The notes under the pieces were generated by a model that saw only the letters and a list, made by a program, of their open reading frames with translations, made no database searches and was not told the origin of the DNA. Made by a program: the position numbers and the translations under genes. A stretch of DNA of 9,450 nt, from positions 1-9,450 of the forward strand of contig CAJMOO010000070.1 in the NCBI GenBank assembly GCA_905215045.1. The letters are read 5' to 3'. The first letter of the stretch is position 1, and every line of letters starts with the position of its first letter. Positions 1-9,241 of this stretch are shown in pieces. Source of the DNA: an uncultured bacterium (GTDB lineage Bacteria > Bacillota_A > Clostridia > Lachnospirales > Lachnospiraceae).

Positions 1-37
1 CGATTAATTCTAATGCGCTTGCTGTAATCTTACTCAT
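1..37 (-). CDS. Start of a gene running off the left edge (possibly cysteine synthase)
   Basis: Only the first 12 codons are visible (MSKITASALELI), so function cannot be established. The start is well supported: an ATG at 37 is preceded by GGAGG at 47-51 with a 9-nt spacer, and a perfect consensus promoter lies at 117-145. The N-terminus resembles the opening of some cysteine synthase proteins, where an ALELIG-like stretch precedes the NTP motif, but that motif lies outside the window. The trans-sulfuration enzyme at the other end of the window makes a sulfur-amino-acid role plausible. This is inference from a very short sequence. Confidence 0.5.
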   Translation of the reverse strand, partial: MSKITASALELI

Positions 38-84
38 AATTCTAAACCTCCATAAAAAGTTGTTGTTTTTATTCCGTTTTATTT

Positions 85-101
85 CCTATTTTTCTACTAG
101 G
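85..101 (-). promoter_or_regulatory. CCTAGTAG...TAGG element just after the transcription start
   Basis: On the minus strand CCTAGTAG is followed a few bases later by ATAGG, giving CCTA/TAGG arms with a 9-base centre. It falls about 10-25 nt past the predicted start site, a usual repressor position. The CTAGTAG word is reminiscent of Rrf2-family (IscR/CymR-like) operators, which control cysteine genes in Firmicutes, but the match is loose and this is speculative. Confidence 0.25.
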
Positions 102-116
102 TTTTCTATGTTTTAG

Positions 117-145
117 ATTATACAACCACATATCTTTATTGTCAA
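117..145 (-). promoter_or_regulatory. Perfect consensus sigma-A promoter of the left-edge gene
   Basis: Read on the minus strand, TTGACA (140-145) is followed by exactly 17 bases and TATAAT (117-122). Both boxes match the consensus fully. The start codon at 37 gives a leader of roughly 70-75 nt. A promoter this strong would normally need an operator to be regulated; see the CCTAGTAG element just downstream. Confidence 0.85.
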
Positions 146-224
146 CATCTTTTGCATTATTTCTGTTATAGGTTTTTCTTTTGATTTGCTATAAGTTCTC
201 TTTATATTTTTAATCCACAGATTC

Positions 225-1043
225 TTATGATCTGGAGATCAAATGTTCTTGCAGAAACACTCCAATTCCATCGTGATCATTATCTTTGGTAATATAATCT
301 GCAACACTTTTTGTTTTTTCACTTCCATTTGCCATGACGACTCCGACTCCTGCATGCAAAGTCATATCATAATCATTATCTGCATCTCCAAATGTGCAGA
401 GATTTTCCATTGTAAATCCATGCATCTCCATCAGTTTTTGTAATCCAAAGGATTTTAAGATTCTAGGATCCATAAATTCAAACAGGTGTTGCGTCGTTTG
501 AAGACTTGCACATTTGAAACGTTCATTTTTAAAGGTTTTTGCTCTCTCGATAACTGCCGGCATAGTTTCTGGTTTGCAAACAATAAGAAGTTTTAAACGA
601 TCTTCTTTTAAATACTCGTCAAAATCAATGACTTCATATGGAAGCTGATCACCTTTAGATAAAATTTTAATAAGTTCATCTTCTTTCGGAGTATACAAAA
701 CTCCATCCCCATGAATTGCAAAATTCACATCCATATCTTTATAATGCTCCATGATATTTGCGATCAGGTTTCCTGGAAGGGCAAAATTTTCTTCATAATA
801 ATCGGTTTTGTAATCATAAATCTCACCTCCGTTGCTTCCAACGACCATATCAACAAGCCCGCCAATTCCCCATTTTCCAAACAACCTTTTTACACTTGGA
901 ACATCTCTTCCTGTTGATATTCCAAACAAGATTCCTTGTTCTCGAACTTTCTTTATCGCATCAATTGTTTTGGAGGTAACAATTCCCTTGCTATTTAACA
1001 GTGTTCCATCAATATCACACATTATAACTTTTATATTCTTCAT
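225..1043 (-). CDS. Cof-type HAD-superfamily phosphatase
   Basis: Predicted cytosolic Mg2+-dependent phosphatase of the Cof/YidA type, 272 aa, a normal family length. Motif I is DIDGT (nucleophile Asp10, acid/base Asp12), motif II is the STGR stretch (Ser43/Thr44), motif III is Lys197 in the ILKSFGLQKL helix, and motif IV is GDADND (Asp220, Asp224). The region between, about residues 85-190, is the type II cap domain that sets substrate choice. The start at 1043 is preferred to an upstream ATG at 1127, because GGGAG at 1051-1055 sits 7 nt before it, the protein then begins just ahead of motif I, and the longer form would start inside a terminator hairpin. Cof-type enzymes hydrolyse sugar phosphates, pyridoxal phosphate or flavin phosphates; the substrate here is unknown. 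The hairpin at 1112-1154 separates it from the sugar genes, so a functional link is only positional. I found no convincing promoter in 1044-1111. Confidence 0.92.
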   Translation of the reverse strand: MKNIKVIMCDIDGTLLNSKGIVTSKTIDAIKKVREQGILFGISTGRDVPSVKRLFGKWGIGGLVDMVVGSNGGEIYDYKTDYYEENFALPGNLIANIMEHYKDMDVNFAIHGDGVLYTPKEDELIKILSKGDQLPYEVIDFDEYLKEDRLKLLIVCKPETMPAVIERAKTFKNERFKCASLQTTQHLFEFMDPRILKSFGLQKLMEMHGFTMENLCTFGDADNDYDMTLHAGVGVVMANGSEKTKSVADYITKDNDHDGIGVFLQEHLISRS

Positions 1044-1111
1044 AACGTTTCTCCCTTGATTTTGTCCATAAATATTATTTTCTACCAATTTAACATATTC
1101 TTTCAAAATAA

Positions 1112-1154
1112 ATAAGTCCCAGAACAAAACTTTACGCTTTTTTCTGGGACTTAT
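1112..1154 (-). terminator. Intrinsic terminator after the second glvA operon
   Basis: A perfect 13-bp inverted repeat (1112-1124 with 1142-1154; arm core AAGTCCCAGA) encloses a 17-nt loop. On the minus strand the stem is followed by TTATTTTG, a moderate T-tract. It lies 32 nt after the stop of the 164-aa membrane protein and before the HAD gene, so it most likely ends the glvA-2 transcript. The plus strand lacks a T-tract after the stem. Confidence 0.8.
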
Positions 1155-1185
1155 GAATTTTACATATTTAAAAGTCAGATAACAA

Positions 1186-1680
1186 TTATTTTAATTGTAA
1201 CATCGCAAACATACAAATTCCAGCAAAAATTAGAACTACGATACTTCCTGAAATATCTCTCAGAAAATGATTTTTTAGGCTTTTTTCTACAGAGTCTTTC
1301 ACTGGAATCTGATATGTTTTAACCGTTTTATATAGAAGGAAAGCTAATGCGGCTACATATAAGAAGTTCTGAAGCATTACTTCTGCAACGATCATCAATG
1401 CCATATTCACAACCGCATATCCATAATCAGCTTTATTCAAATGCTGTTGTAAAAAGCCTAACAAGTATGCGATAAATGGATTAACCATGGCAACTAAGAA
1501 CATAACGGTATAATGTGGATTCTGACTTAGGATCGTCTGTAGATTAGCACCTGCAGTTCCTTTGGCTGTAAGATAACCTAATGCCATAAATGGACTTACT
1601 GCCAATAATACTTTAATGATCGTAAATATGCGCTCAATTGAAGAATTTACTGTTACATTCTTCTGAATCGTTTTCATCAT
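1186..1680 (-). CDS. Small multi-pass membrane protein of unknown function
   Basis: I do not recognise this 164-aa protein. It has hydrophobic segments at about residues 19-39, 57-77, 88-117 (long, perhaps two helices) and 143-163, so four or five membrane passes. The N-terminus is short and polar, and a charged loop (118-142, with many Lys) separates the last two segments. There is no visible catalytic motif, signal peptidase site or transporter signature. The start is an ATG ATG pair at 1680 behind AGGAGGAAAG, a very strong ribosome site. It begins 31 nt after the second glvA stop with no terminator between, so the two are almost certainly cotranscribed and it may serve alpha-glucoside metabolism. 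It has no counterpart in the first operon, where the gene after glvA is the PTS IIA. Confidence 0.8.
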   Translation of the reverse strand: MMKTIQKNVTVNSSIERIFTIIKVLLAVSPFMALGYLTAKGTAGANLQTILSQNPHYTVMFLVAMVNPFIAYLLGFLQQHLNKADYGYAVVNMALMIVAEVMLQNFLYVAALAFLLYKTVKTYQIPVKDSVEKSLKNHFLRDISGSIVVLIFAGICMFAMLQLK

Positions 1681-1711
1681 GATTCTTTCCTCCTGTACTG
1701 CAAAATCTTTA

Positions 1712-3049
<1,338 letters not shown>

Positions 3050-3090
3050 TCATTCCTCCTGAATGTTGTTTGTTTTTCTTTGTTGAGTTC

Positions 3091-3119
3091 ATCATACTAT
3101 CGTATTTATCCTGATACAA
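3091..3119 (-). promoter_or_regulatory. Promoter of the second glvA operon
   Basis: On the minus strand TTGTAT (3114-3119) is followed by 17 bases and TATGAT (3091-3096). The -10 box and the CTATTG context of the -35 match the promoter of the PTS operon at 9022-9050. The weak -35 suits a promoter that needs an activator. The predicted leader to the ATG at 3046 is about 38 nt. Confidence 0.7.
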
Positions 3120-3163
3120 TAGTTTCGCCTCATTCAGGAACGTATCATCAATGTTGTTGCATT

Positions 3164-3187
3164 TCACAAAACATGTGATTTTTCACA
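3164..3187 (-). promoter_or_regulatory. Composite operator upstream of the second glvA promoter
   Basis: The palindrome TGTGA-N4-TCACA (3174-3187) is joined by a further half-site TCACA at 3164-3168, 5 bases away. The same three-half-site layout with identical spacings occurs at 9096-9119. The palindrome ends 54 bases before the -35 box here and 55 bases there. It sits just after the stop codon of the second RpiR gene. The bound protein is unknown. The RpiR regulators encoded next door are the natural candidates, since RpiR proteins such as HexR bind TGT-rich palindromes of similar size. Confidence 0.65.
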
Positions 3188-3209
3188 AATGGCTTATTTA
3201 TGCGGTTTA

Positions 3210-4010
3210 TCAATGTTTTTCTTCGTTGTTTTCTGTTATCGTTTCTTGTTTTTTCAATTGATGTTCCATGTATTTTAATGTCAGAAATTCGTTGACAATG
3301 TGAAAATGTAATGTCGGATAATATAGGAATCCATACCCGATCGTATGTATTTCTTCTGACTGAAATGTCAAAACTTCATCTGCAAGATCATAAAATTCAC
3401 CCTTGCCATGCATTGCGATTCCTATGATCTTTGCTCCCCTCTCTTTTGCACTCCTCATTTTGCGGATCTGTTTTTCATTTTGCCCTGAAAGGCTGTAGAA
3501 GATCACAAGATCATCTTCGGTAAATTTCTCTGAAAGAAGCTCATATTCACTTGCTCCTTCTATCGTATTGATAAAAATGCCTTGATACAAAAACTTTTCT
3601 TTCAGATGCTGTGCCGCTAATTTCTGTGTCGATCCTGAACCTTGTGTATAGATCCTGCTTGCAGATTCTATCATCTGGCAAACCTTATCCATATCCATAT
3701 CCTCAAAACGCCGGATATTTGCTATAAAACTGTTTGCATTTCGATCCATATCTTTTTCTTCGTATAGGATTTCTGCTTTATCTTCCCATTTCAGGAAAGA
3801 TCGCATCTCACTATATCCAGAAAACCCCAGCTTCTTTGCAAATCGCAGGATCGTGGTATGTGATACATGACAAAAAACCGCCAGCTGCTGGATCGAAATC
3901 TGTTTACATTGTTCTTTATGACGCACGATATATGCCCATATTTGAAGATCATTTTCATTTAACATGTCAAATTTCTTCTGTATCAATTCTTCCATATTCC
4001 TAGCTCTCAT
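3210..4010 (-). CDS. RpiR-family transcriptional regulator (second of tandem pair)
   Basis: A 266-aa DNA-binding sugar-phosphate sensor. Residues 1-80 form the RpiR helix-turn-helix domain, with the recognition segment VSHTTILRFAKKLGFSGYSE at about 49-68. Residues 110-250 form a SIS domain, with a phosphosugar-binding loop (GSGS, 124-127) and a second Ser-rich loop (YSLSG). The same architecture occurs in B. subtilis GlvR, the activator of the glv maltose operon. The start at 4010 is preferred because AAAGGAG (4019-4025) lies 8 nt upstream. An in-frame ATG at 3995 is possible but has a poorer site. The start overlaps the preceding rpiR stop by 11 nt, which implies translational coupling. No terminator separates it from the second glvA, so readthrough is possible. 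It is clearly diverged from its neighbour, so the pair is an old duplication or independent recruitment. The effector is probably a phosphorylated alpha-glucoside (inference). Confidence 0.92.
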   Translation of the reverse strand: MRARNMEELIQKKFDMLNENDLQIWAYIVRHKEQCKQISIQQLAVFCHVSHTTILRFAKKLGFSGYSEMRSFLKWEDKAEILYEEKDMDRNANSFIANIRRFEDMDMDKVCQMIESASRIYTQGSGSTQKLAAQHLKEKFLYQGIFINTIEGASEYELLSEKFTEDDLVIFYSLSGQNEKQIRKMRSAKERGAKIIGIAMHGKGEFYDLADEVLTFQSEEIHTIGYGFLYYPTLHFHIVNEFLTLKYMEHQLKKQETITENNEEKH

Positions 4011-4770
4011 CAGACTGGCTCCTTTCCTCTAAATATTCCAAATAACGCAAAAACAGCATTTCCGCCAGAATATAATAAGATGTCATGGATTCATAACGCC
4101 CTTTATACATGTTTTGTTCTACAATTGTTGTTGATATGTATAAATTATAATTGCTGATCTCTGCCAATGGATTCTTCTTTTGTTTTGTGATCGAAATGAT
4201 CGGTGTTCCTTTGATCCTTACTTTCTTGGCAAAATCTATCGTAGAATCTGCTTCTCCTGACACAGAAATGATCAAAACAAGATCATCACTATCTATATAC
4301 TTTACTACCGTCTCATATTCTGTTACTCCACTAAAATCATAAAAACGCTTATCTGTAAAATAAAACAATCGTTTAAATTCCTTTGCAACGATCTTTTGTA
4401 CCATACCTGTTCCATATACAAAAATTCGTTTTGCCTGATAGACCAGCTTACTGATCTCTCTAAAATCCTGCTGCACCATATCCTGCATCATTTCTTCATA
4501 TGCGAGACAAACTTTTACAGCTTTGCTTGTATCTTGTTTCTTGTCATCATTTTCCATCTTAAGATGTACTTTGAACTCACCAAAGCCTTTTAAAGACAGC
4601 TTTTTTGTAAATCGAAGTACTGTCGTTCTGGATACATTACATTTTCTTGCAAGTTCTTCGATCGTCATATTTTCACATTGTTTTTTGTGTTTCTCCACAT
4701 AGTCCCATATGTATAGATCATTTTCACTTAATCTGTCACTATACTGATTGAGCAGTTCTTCTAGTCGCAT
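4000..4770 (-). CDS. RpiR-family transcriptional regulator (first of tandem pair)
   Basis: A 256-aa regulator with an N-terminal RpiR helix-turn-helix domain (about 1-75; recognition segment VSRTTVLRFTKKL at 46-58) and a C-terminal SIS sugar-phosphate domain (about 105-240), with the glycine loop YGTGM (119-123) and the VSGEAD loop near 170-175. The start at 4770 was chosen because GAGGA lies just upstream and the protein then aligns with its partner; a longer form from 4848 would add 26 residues overlapping the gene before it and with no family support. Even so it overlaps the YczE-family gene by 32 nt at its start, and its TAG stop overlaps the next rpiR by 11 nt. The three genes must be cotranscribed and are probably translated in fixed ratio. 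Two coupled RpiR genes could encode partners of a hetero-oligomer, or sensors of different sugars. Confidence 0.9.
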   Translation of the reverse strand: MRLEELLNQYSDRLSENDLYIWDYVEKHKKQCENMTIEELARKCNVSRTTVLRFTKKLSLKGFGEFKVHLKMENDDKKQDTSKAVKVCLAYEEMMQDMVQQDFREISKLVYQAKRIFVYGTGMVQKIVAKEFKRLFYFTDKRFYDFSGVTEYETVVKYIDSDDLVLIISVSGEADSTIDFAKKVRIKGTPIISITKQKKNPLAEISNYNLYISTTIVEQNMYKGRYESMTSYYILAEMLFLRYLEYLEERSQSDES

Positions 4771-5401
4771 ATTTTCCTCTTCCTTTATGATACAGACACG
4801 GTTTTGAGACATGTTCATTAAAAAACTGTACAACTGGTCCTGTCCCAAAAGCCATAATTACTGTGCCTATTCCCACATTGCCTCCAAATATTAAACTTAT
4901 TATAACACAAATAATATCTGTTGCAATTCTGCACACTTTAAAAGGAATTTTACTTTTTTCATGAATTTGTATCCCTAATGTATCATATGGTGCACTTCCG
5001 AGTTCTGGTGTCATATAAACAGAACACCCTAGACAAACCCCTAGAATTCCTACAATAAGAAAAGTAACTTTCACTGCCAGGTTTTCTGGATCTTCAAAAA
5101 ACATATGATATCTTGCTGTAAAAAAGTCTACCAGAAGGCCACATCCGATCATGTTCCATAAAGTTCCAAATCCAAATATGGCACTTATCCCTTTTTTTTC
5201 TTTAATCACGAAAATGAAAAGTCCGATAAAAATCACTATATTTACAATTATCTGCCATACACCATAAGAAAATGGAAGATGTTCACTTACCGCCATGTTC
5301 ATACAACTAAATGTATCTACTCCAAATCCTGATAAATTTAATAATGTCACATTAAATCCTATCAATATAACCCCAATAAATGCCATAAAATATCGTTTCA
5401 T
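4739..5401 (-). CDS. YczE/YyaS/YitT-family integral membrane protein
   Basis: A 220-aa membrane protein with about six hydrophobic segments (near residues 4-22, 45-66, 73-93, 108-130, 156-173 and 176-194). The two related motifs SGFGVDTF (24-31) and ELGSAPYDTL (133-142) are the internal repeat typical of the YczE family. The family's biochemical role is poorly defined; YczE in B. subtilis has been linked to post-transcriptional effects on a lipopeptide synthase, so no transport function should be assumed. AAAGGA at 5409-5414 lies 7 nt before the ATG. The last 20-25 residues form a basic cytosolic-looking tail (HKGRGKYATRR), whose codons overlap the start of the first rpiR by 32 nt. It opens the regulator cassette immediately after a terminator, and I see no clear promoter of its own. 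Coupling to two sugar sensors suggests a membrane partner or modulator, which is inference. Base composition looks more A+T-rich than the PTS genes. Confidence 0.85.
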   Translation of the reverse strand: MKRYFMAFIGVILIGFNVTLLNLSGFGVDTFSCMNMAVSEHLPFSYGVWQIIVNIVIFIGLFIFVIKEKKGISAIFGFGTLWNMIGCGLLVDFFTARYHMFFEDPENLAVKVTFLIVGILGVCLGCSVYMTPELGSAPYDTLGIQIHEKSKIPFKVCRIATDIICVIISLIFGGNVGIGTVIMAFGTGPVVQFFNEHVSKPCLYHKGRGKYATRRTAQSV

Positions 5402-5420
5402 TCCTATATCCTTTCTTTTA

Positions 5421-5452
5421 AAAAGGGACCTTGCTCTCGCAAAGTCCCTCTT
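5421..5452 (-). terminator. Intrinsic terminator between PTS IIA and the regulator cassette
   Basis: On the minus strand AGGGAC pairs with GTCCCT (5444-5449 with 5424-5429), then after one mismatch TTGC pairs with GCAA, closing on the 4-base loop at 5435-5438. The stem is followed by TTTTTAAAAG. It starts about 25 nt after the IIA stop and ends only about 20 nt before the YczE start codon, so the regulators are either fed by readthrough or by a promoter inside the IIA gene. Confidence 0.85.
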
Positions 5453-5474
5453 CTTTAAACTTTAATTCATATAA

Positions 5475-5960
5475 CTATTTAGAAATCTTGTATAAAACAT
5501 CTCCAATGTTTACATGACCTTCTGTCTTTACAAATTCAATCTTATACTCATCCATTGCTGTCAAAACGATCGGTGTAACCGTTTCTTTTCCTTTGGATTT
5601 CACAAAATCCAGATCAATGGATCCCATTAGTTCACCTGCGTGAACTTCATCTCCTACGGAAATATCAAGATCAAATCCTTCTCCATTTAATTCTACCGTA
5701 TCCATTCCGATATGCATGAGAACTTCGGCTCCATTGTCTAATACAAATCCTATGGCATGTTTTGTATCAAAGATTGACGCTACTTTTCCATCCACTGGAG
5801 CATATAGATTTCCCGCATCTGGCTCGATGGCTACTCCATCTCCCATTAGTTTGTCAGAGAACATAGGGTCATTTACTTTCTCTAATGGAAGGACGGTTCC
5901 TTCAAAATACGCTTTGATCTCAATTGCATCATCTTTCTTTTTCTTCTTAAAAAATAACAT
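5475..5960 (-). CDS. PTS glucose-type IIA component
   Basis: A 161-aa soluble phosphocarrier of the glucose (Crr) class, which takes phosphate from HPr and passes it to the IIB domain. The active-site His83 lies in the family motif VLMHIGMDTVEL, and the second conserved histidine is His68 in DTKHAIGF. The APVDGKV segment (54-60) and the C-terminal VNIGDVLYKI are also typical. The length matches stand-alone Crr-like proteins, with an unusually lysine-rich start (KKKKKDD, residues 5-11) that may be a leftover linker. AAAGGTGAAG precedes the ATG. It begins 39 nt after the first glvA and is the last gene before a terminator. The IICB of this operon has no IIA domain, so this gene completes the permease. 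It could also serve other glucose-type permeases. Confidence 0.95.
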   Translation of the reverse strand: MLFFKKKKKDDAIEIKAYFEGTVLPLEKVNDPMFSDKLMGDGVAIEPDAGNLYAPVDGKVASIFDTKHAIGFVLDNGAEVLMHIGMDTVELNGEGFDLDISVGDEVHAGELMGSIDLDFVKSKGKETVTPIVLTAMDEYKIEFVKTEGHVNIGDVLYKISK

Positions 5961-5999
5961 CTTTCTTCACCTTTCTTCCCATGCATATGTTTTGGTTTC

Positions 6000-7352
<1,353 letters not shown>

Positions 7353-7364
7353 TTATACTAATGA

Positions 7365-8933
7365 TTATAATAATGTTTCAAATACTTCTCTGATACTAGG
7401 AACTTTTAATCCAATGATAACCTGATATGCTTTTCCATTGATAGAACATCCATGTGTTCCGATTGCTTTGAAATAAGGATCGTCTTTACATAATGTTTCA
7501 TCTTTTACGTTGACACGTAATCTGGTTGCACAGTTTGTTACATCAACGATATTGTCTTTTCCTCCAAGTCCTTCAAGGATCAGTTCGCATAATTCAAGTT
7601 TAGGATCTCCTGCTTTTCCACCTTTTTCTGCCTGTTTGTTTCTGAATTTTTCTTTTGATCCAAATTCAATCTCTGCTTCGTCTTCACGTCCTGGTGTTTT
7701 GAAATCAAATTTTAAGATCAGGAATCTAAACACTACAAACCAGATTGCTGTAAAGATCAGACCGATAACCAATTCTAATAAATACTGCTGCCAGTGATTT
7801 CTCATTAATGGAATCAAGTTCAGTGATGCGATCTCGATCAGACCACCTGAGTTGATACCAACGATTCCTGCAAGCCACATAGTTGTTGCCAGTGTCGCTG
7901 CTAAAAATGCATGAACTACGAATAACATAGGTGCTACGAATAAGAATGTAAATTCAATTGGTTCTGTAACTCCACATACGATCGCTGTTAATGTGATAGG
8001 TAATAACAGTGCAAATACTTTTTTCTTTTTCTCTGGTTTTGCTGTGCTGTAGAATGCTAATGCTGCTCCAAGACATCCGAACATTTTTGCAAATCCACTT
8101 GCTGTAAATCCTGCTTCTGGACAGAAAGATTTTAAAGATGCTGTGGATGCTGCGATCTGTGGTAATAATTTTGCCCAGTAAGCATATAATCCACCAGGTA
8201 CAACAACGTTATCATAGTAAAATGGTGAGTATAATAAGTGATGTAATCCAAATGGGATCAATGCTCTTTCAAGGAAGTTGAATACAAAGATTCCGATAGC
8301 TCCTGCACTCTTTACAAATCCCTGGAATGCTGTGATTCCTAACTGAACTTTTGGCCAGAAGGCACATGCTAATACTGCAACTGGGATCATTACGAAGAAT
8401 CCGATCATGAATACGAATGTTGATCCTGAGAATGAACCAAGCCATTCAGGAAGTTCTGTATCAAAAAATCTGTTATGTAGATAAATTACGATTCCGGATA
8501 CTGCTAAAGCTCCAACCATACCCATATCTAATGTTTTGATACTTGCGATCATTGCAAGTCCGCTTGTTCCACCGACTTCCGCATTCATGTTAACTCCGAA
8601 TACTCCACCCCACTGAGTTAAGATCGTGTTTACAAAATAGTGGAAAGTCATATATAAAACTAATGCTTCCATGCAACATCTTGCATTTTGTTTCTTTGCC
8701 ATTCCGATTGGCAATGATACTGCGAATAACAATGGTAACTGGTTAAATACTGTCCATCCACCTTGTAGGAATACATTCCAGCATTTGTACCACATGCTTG
8801 TTGGTGCTGCCAGACTTCCCATGATCGCCTGTGTTGTAAACAGAGTACCTATTCCTACTGAGATACCTGCAAATGCGAACAGAAGTACTGGTGTAAACAT
8901 CGCACCTCCAAATTTTTGAATCTTCTGCATCAT
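7365..8933 (-). CDS. glvC: PTS alpha-glucoside (maltose-type) IICB permease
   Basis: A 522-aa membrane permease that imports and phosphorylates an alpha-glucoside, probably maltose. Residues 1 to about 410 are the IIC domain with roughly ten membrane segments and the motifs GLHH and GVTEPIEF (substrate site). A polar linker (about 410-445) leads to the IIB domain (446-522) with phosphorylatable Cys468 in NCATRLR and the later GTHGCSINGKAYQVIIG. The opening MMQKIQKFGGAMFTPVLLFAF closely matches B. subtilis GlvC/MalP, and the length agrees. Like that protein it lacks IIA, which is encoded two genes on. AAGGAGTGAT precedes an ATG ATG pair at 8933. Its promoter is at 9022-9050. Pairing with a CDMP-type GH4 enzyme fits maltose or isomers such as trehalulose or turanose; the exact sugar cannot be read from sequence. 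Confidence 0.95.
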   Translation of the reverse strand: MMQKIQKFGGAMFTPVLLFAFAGISVGIGTLFTTQAIMGSLAAPTSMWYKCWNVFLQGGWTVFNQLPLLFAVSLPIGMAKKQNARCCMEALVLYMTFHYFVNTILTQWGGVFGVNMNAEVGGTSGLAMIASIKTLDMGMVGALAVSGIVIYLHNRFFDTELPEWLGSFSGSTFVFMIGFFVMIPVAVLACAFWPKVQLGITAFQGFVKSAGAIGIFVFNFLERALIPFGLHHLLYSPFYYDNVVVPGGLYAYWAKLLPQIAASTASLKSFCPEAGFTASGFAKMFGCLGAALAFYSTAKPEKKKKVFALLLPITLTAIVCGVTEPIEFTFLFVAPMLFVVHAFLAATLATTMWLAGIVGINSGGLIEIASLNLIPLMRNHWQQYLLELVIGLIFTAIWFVVFRFLILKFDFKTPGREDEAEIEFGSKEKFRNKQAEKGGKAGDPKLELCELILEGLGGKDNIVDVTNCATRLRVNVKDETLCKDDPYFKAIGTHGCSINGKAYQVIIGLKVPSIREVFETLL

Positions 8934-8992
8934 TTTTCAAATCACTCCTTTTCAAAAGTTTATCCATACAATTCATTGATTTATCTTGTTTT

Positions 8993-9006
8993 AAATACCG
9001 GTATTT
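8993..9006. promoter_or_regulatory. Perfect palindrome AAATACCGGTATTT in the PTS operon leader
   Basis: A 14-bp perfect palindrome lies just downstream of the predicted transcription start (about +9 to +22). That is a classic repressor site, and the arms are also too short and A+T-rich for a terminator. I did not find an exact second copy. An ATAC-N4-GTAT sequence lies in the promoter spacer of the second glvA but with different spacing. Confidence 0.4.
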
Positions 9007-9021
9007 CTTAACTACAAGCCA

Positions 9022-9050
9022 ATCATAACAGGATGGTAAATTTTTCTCAA
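9022..9050 (-). promoter_or_regulatory. Promoter of the PTS alpha-glucoside operon
   Basis: On the minus strand TTGAGA (9045-9050) is followed by 17 bases and TATGAT (9022-9027). The -10 box is extended by TG one base upstream. The leader to the ATG at 8933 would be about 80 nt. The -10 and the CTATTG at the -35 match the second glvA promoter. Confidence 0.75.
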
Positions 9051-9095
9051 TAGATTGTACGTCTTTAGAAACAGTGCACATTACTTTATTATTTT

Positions 9096-9119
9096 TCACA
9101 TTTTGTGTGATTTGTCACA
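9096..9119 (-). promoter_or_regulatory. Composite operator upstream of the PTS operon promoter
   Basis: The palindrome TGTGA-N4-TCACA lies at 9106-9119 and extends by one pair to 16 bp (9105-9120). A half-site TCACA lies at 9096-9100, 5 bases away. The arrangement is the same as at 3164-3187. The palindrome centre lies near -97 of the predicted start, more typical of an activator than of a simple repressor. The N4 spacing argues against a canonical CRP site, which has N6. Confidence 0.65.
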
Positions 9120-9175
9120 CTTGCTTGCAAAGCACGTATTTAAGCCATTTTTTGTTGTTACAGATTGTTGAAAAG

Positions 9176-9226
9176 TACAAAAAGGAACCAACTGTGAAAC
9201 TTGTTCACAACTGGTTCCTTTTTGTA
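9176..9226 (-). terminator. Long-stem terminator of the trans-sulfuration gene
   Basis: A 15-bp perfect stem (9176-9190 with 9212-9226), two mismatches, then 6 more pairs (9193-9198 with 9204-9209) around a 5-base loop. The A-run on one side and T-run on the other allow termination in both directions. It lies 15 nt after the stop at 9242, so on the minus strand it separates that gene from the PTS operon. The rest of 8934-9175 holds the operator, promoter and palindrome, and I see no gene in it. Confidence 0.85.
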
Positions 9227-9241
9227 TATTTCCCTGAAACT

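Noticed and set aside
215..236. Hairpin terminator at the end of the HAD gene
   Set aside because: CCAGAT can pair with ATCTG-T-GG only with a bulge. The stop codon falls in the loop, and the tail ATTAAAAATA is not a T-tract.
9096..9119. Canonical CRP/FNR site
   Set aside because: The half-sites TGTGA and TCACA match, but the spacer is 4 bases at both loci instead of 6, and there is no CRP-like gene in the window. An RpiR-type operator fits better.
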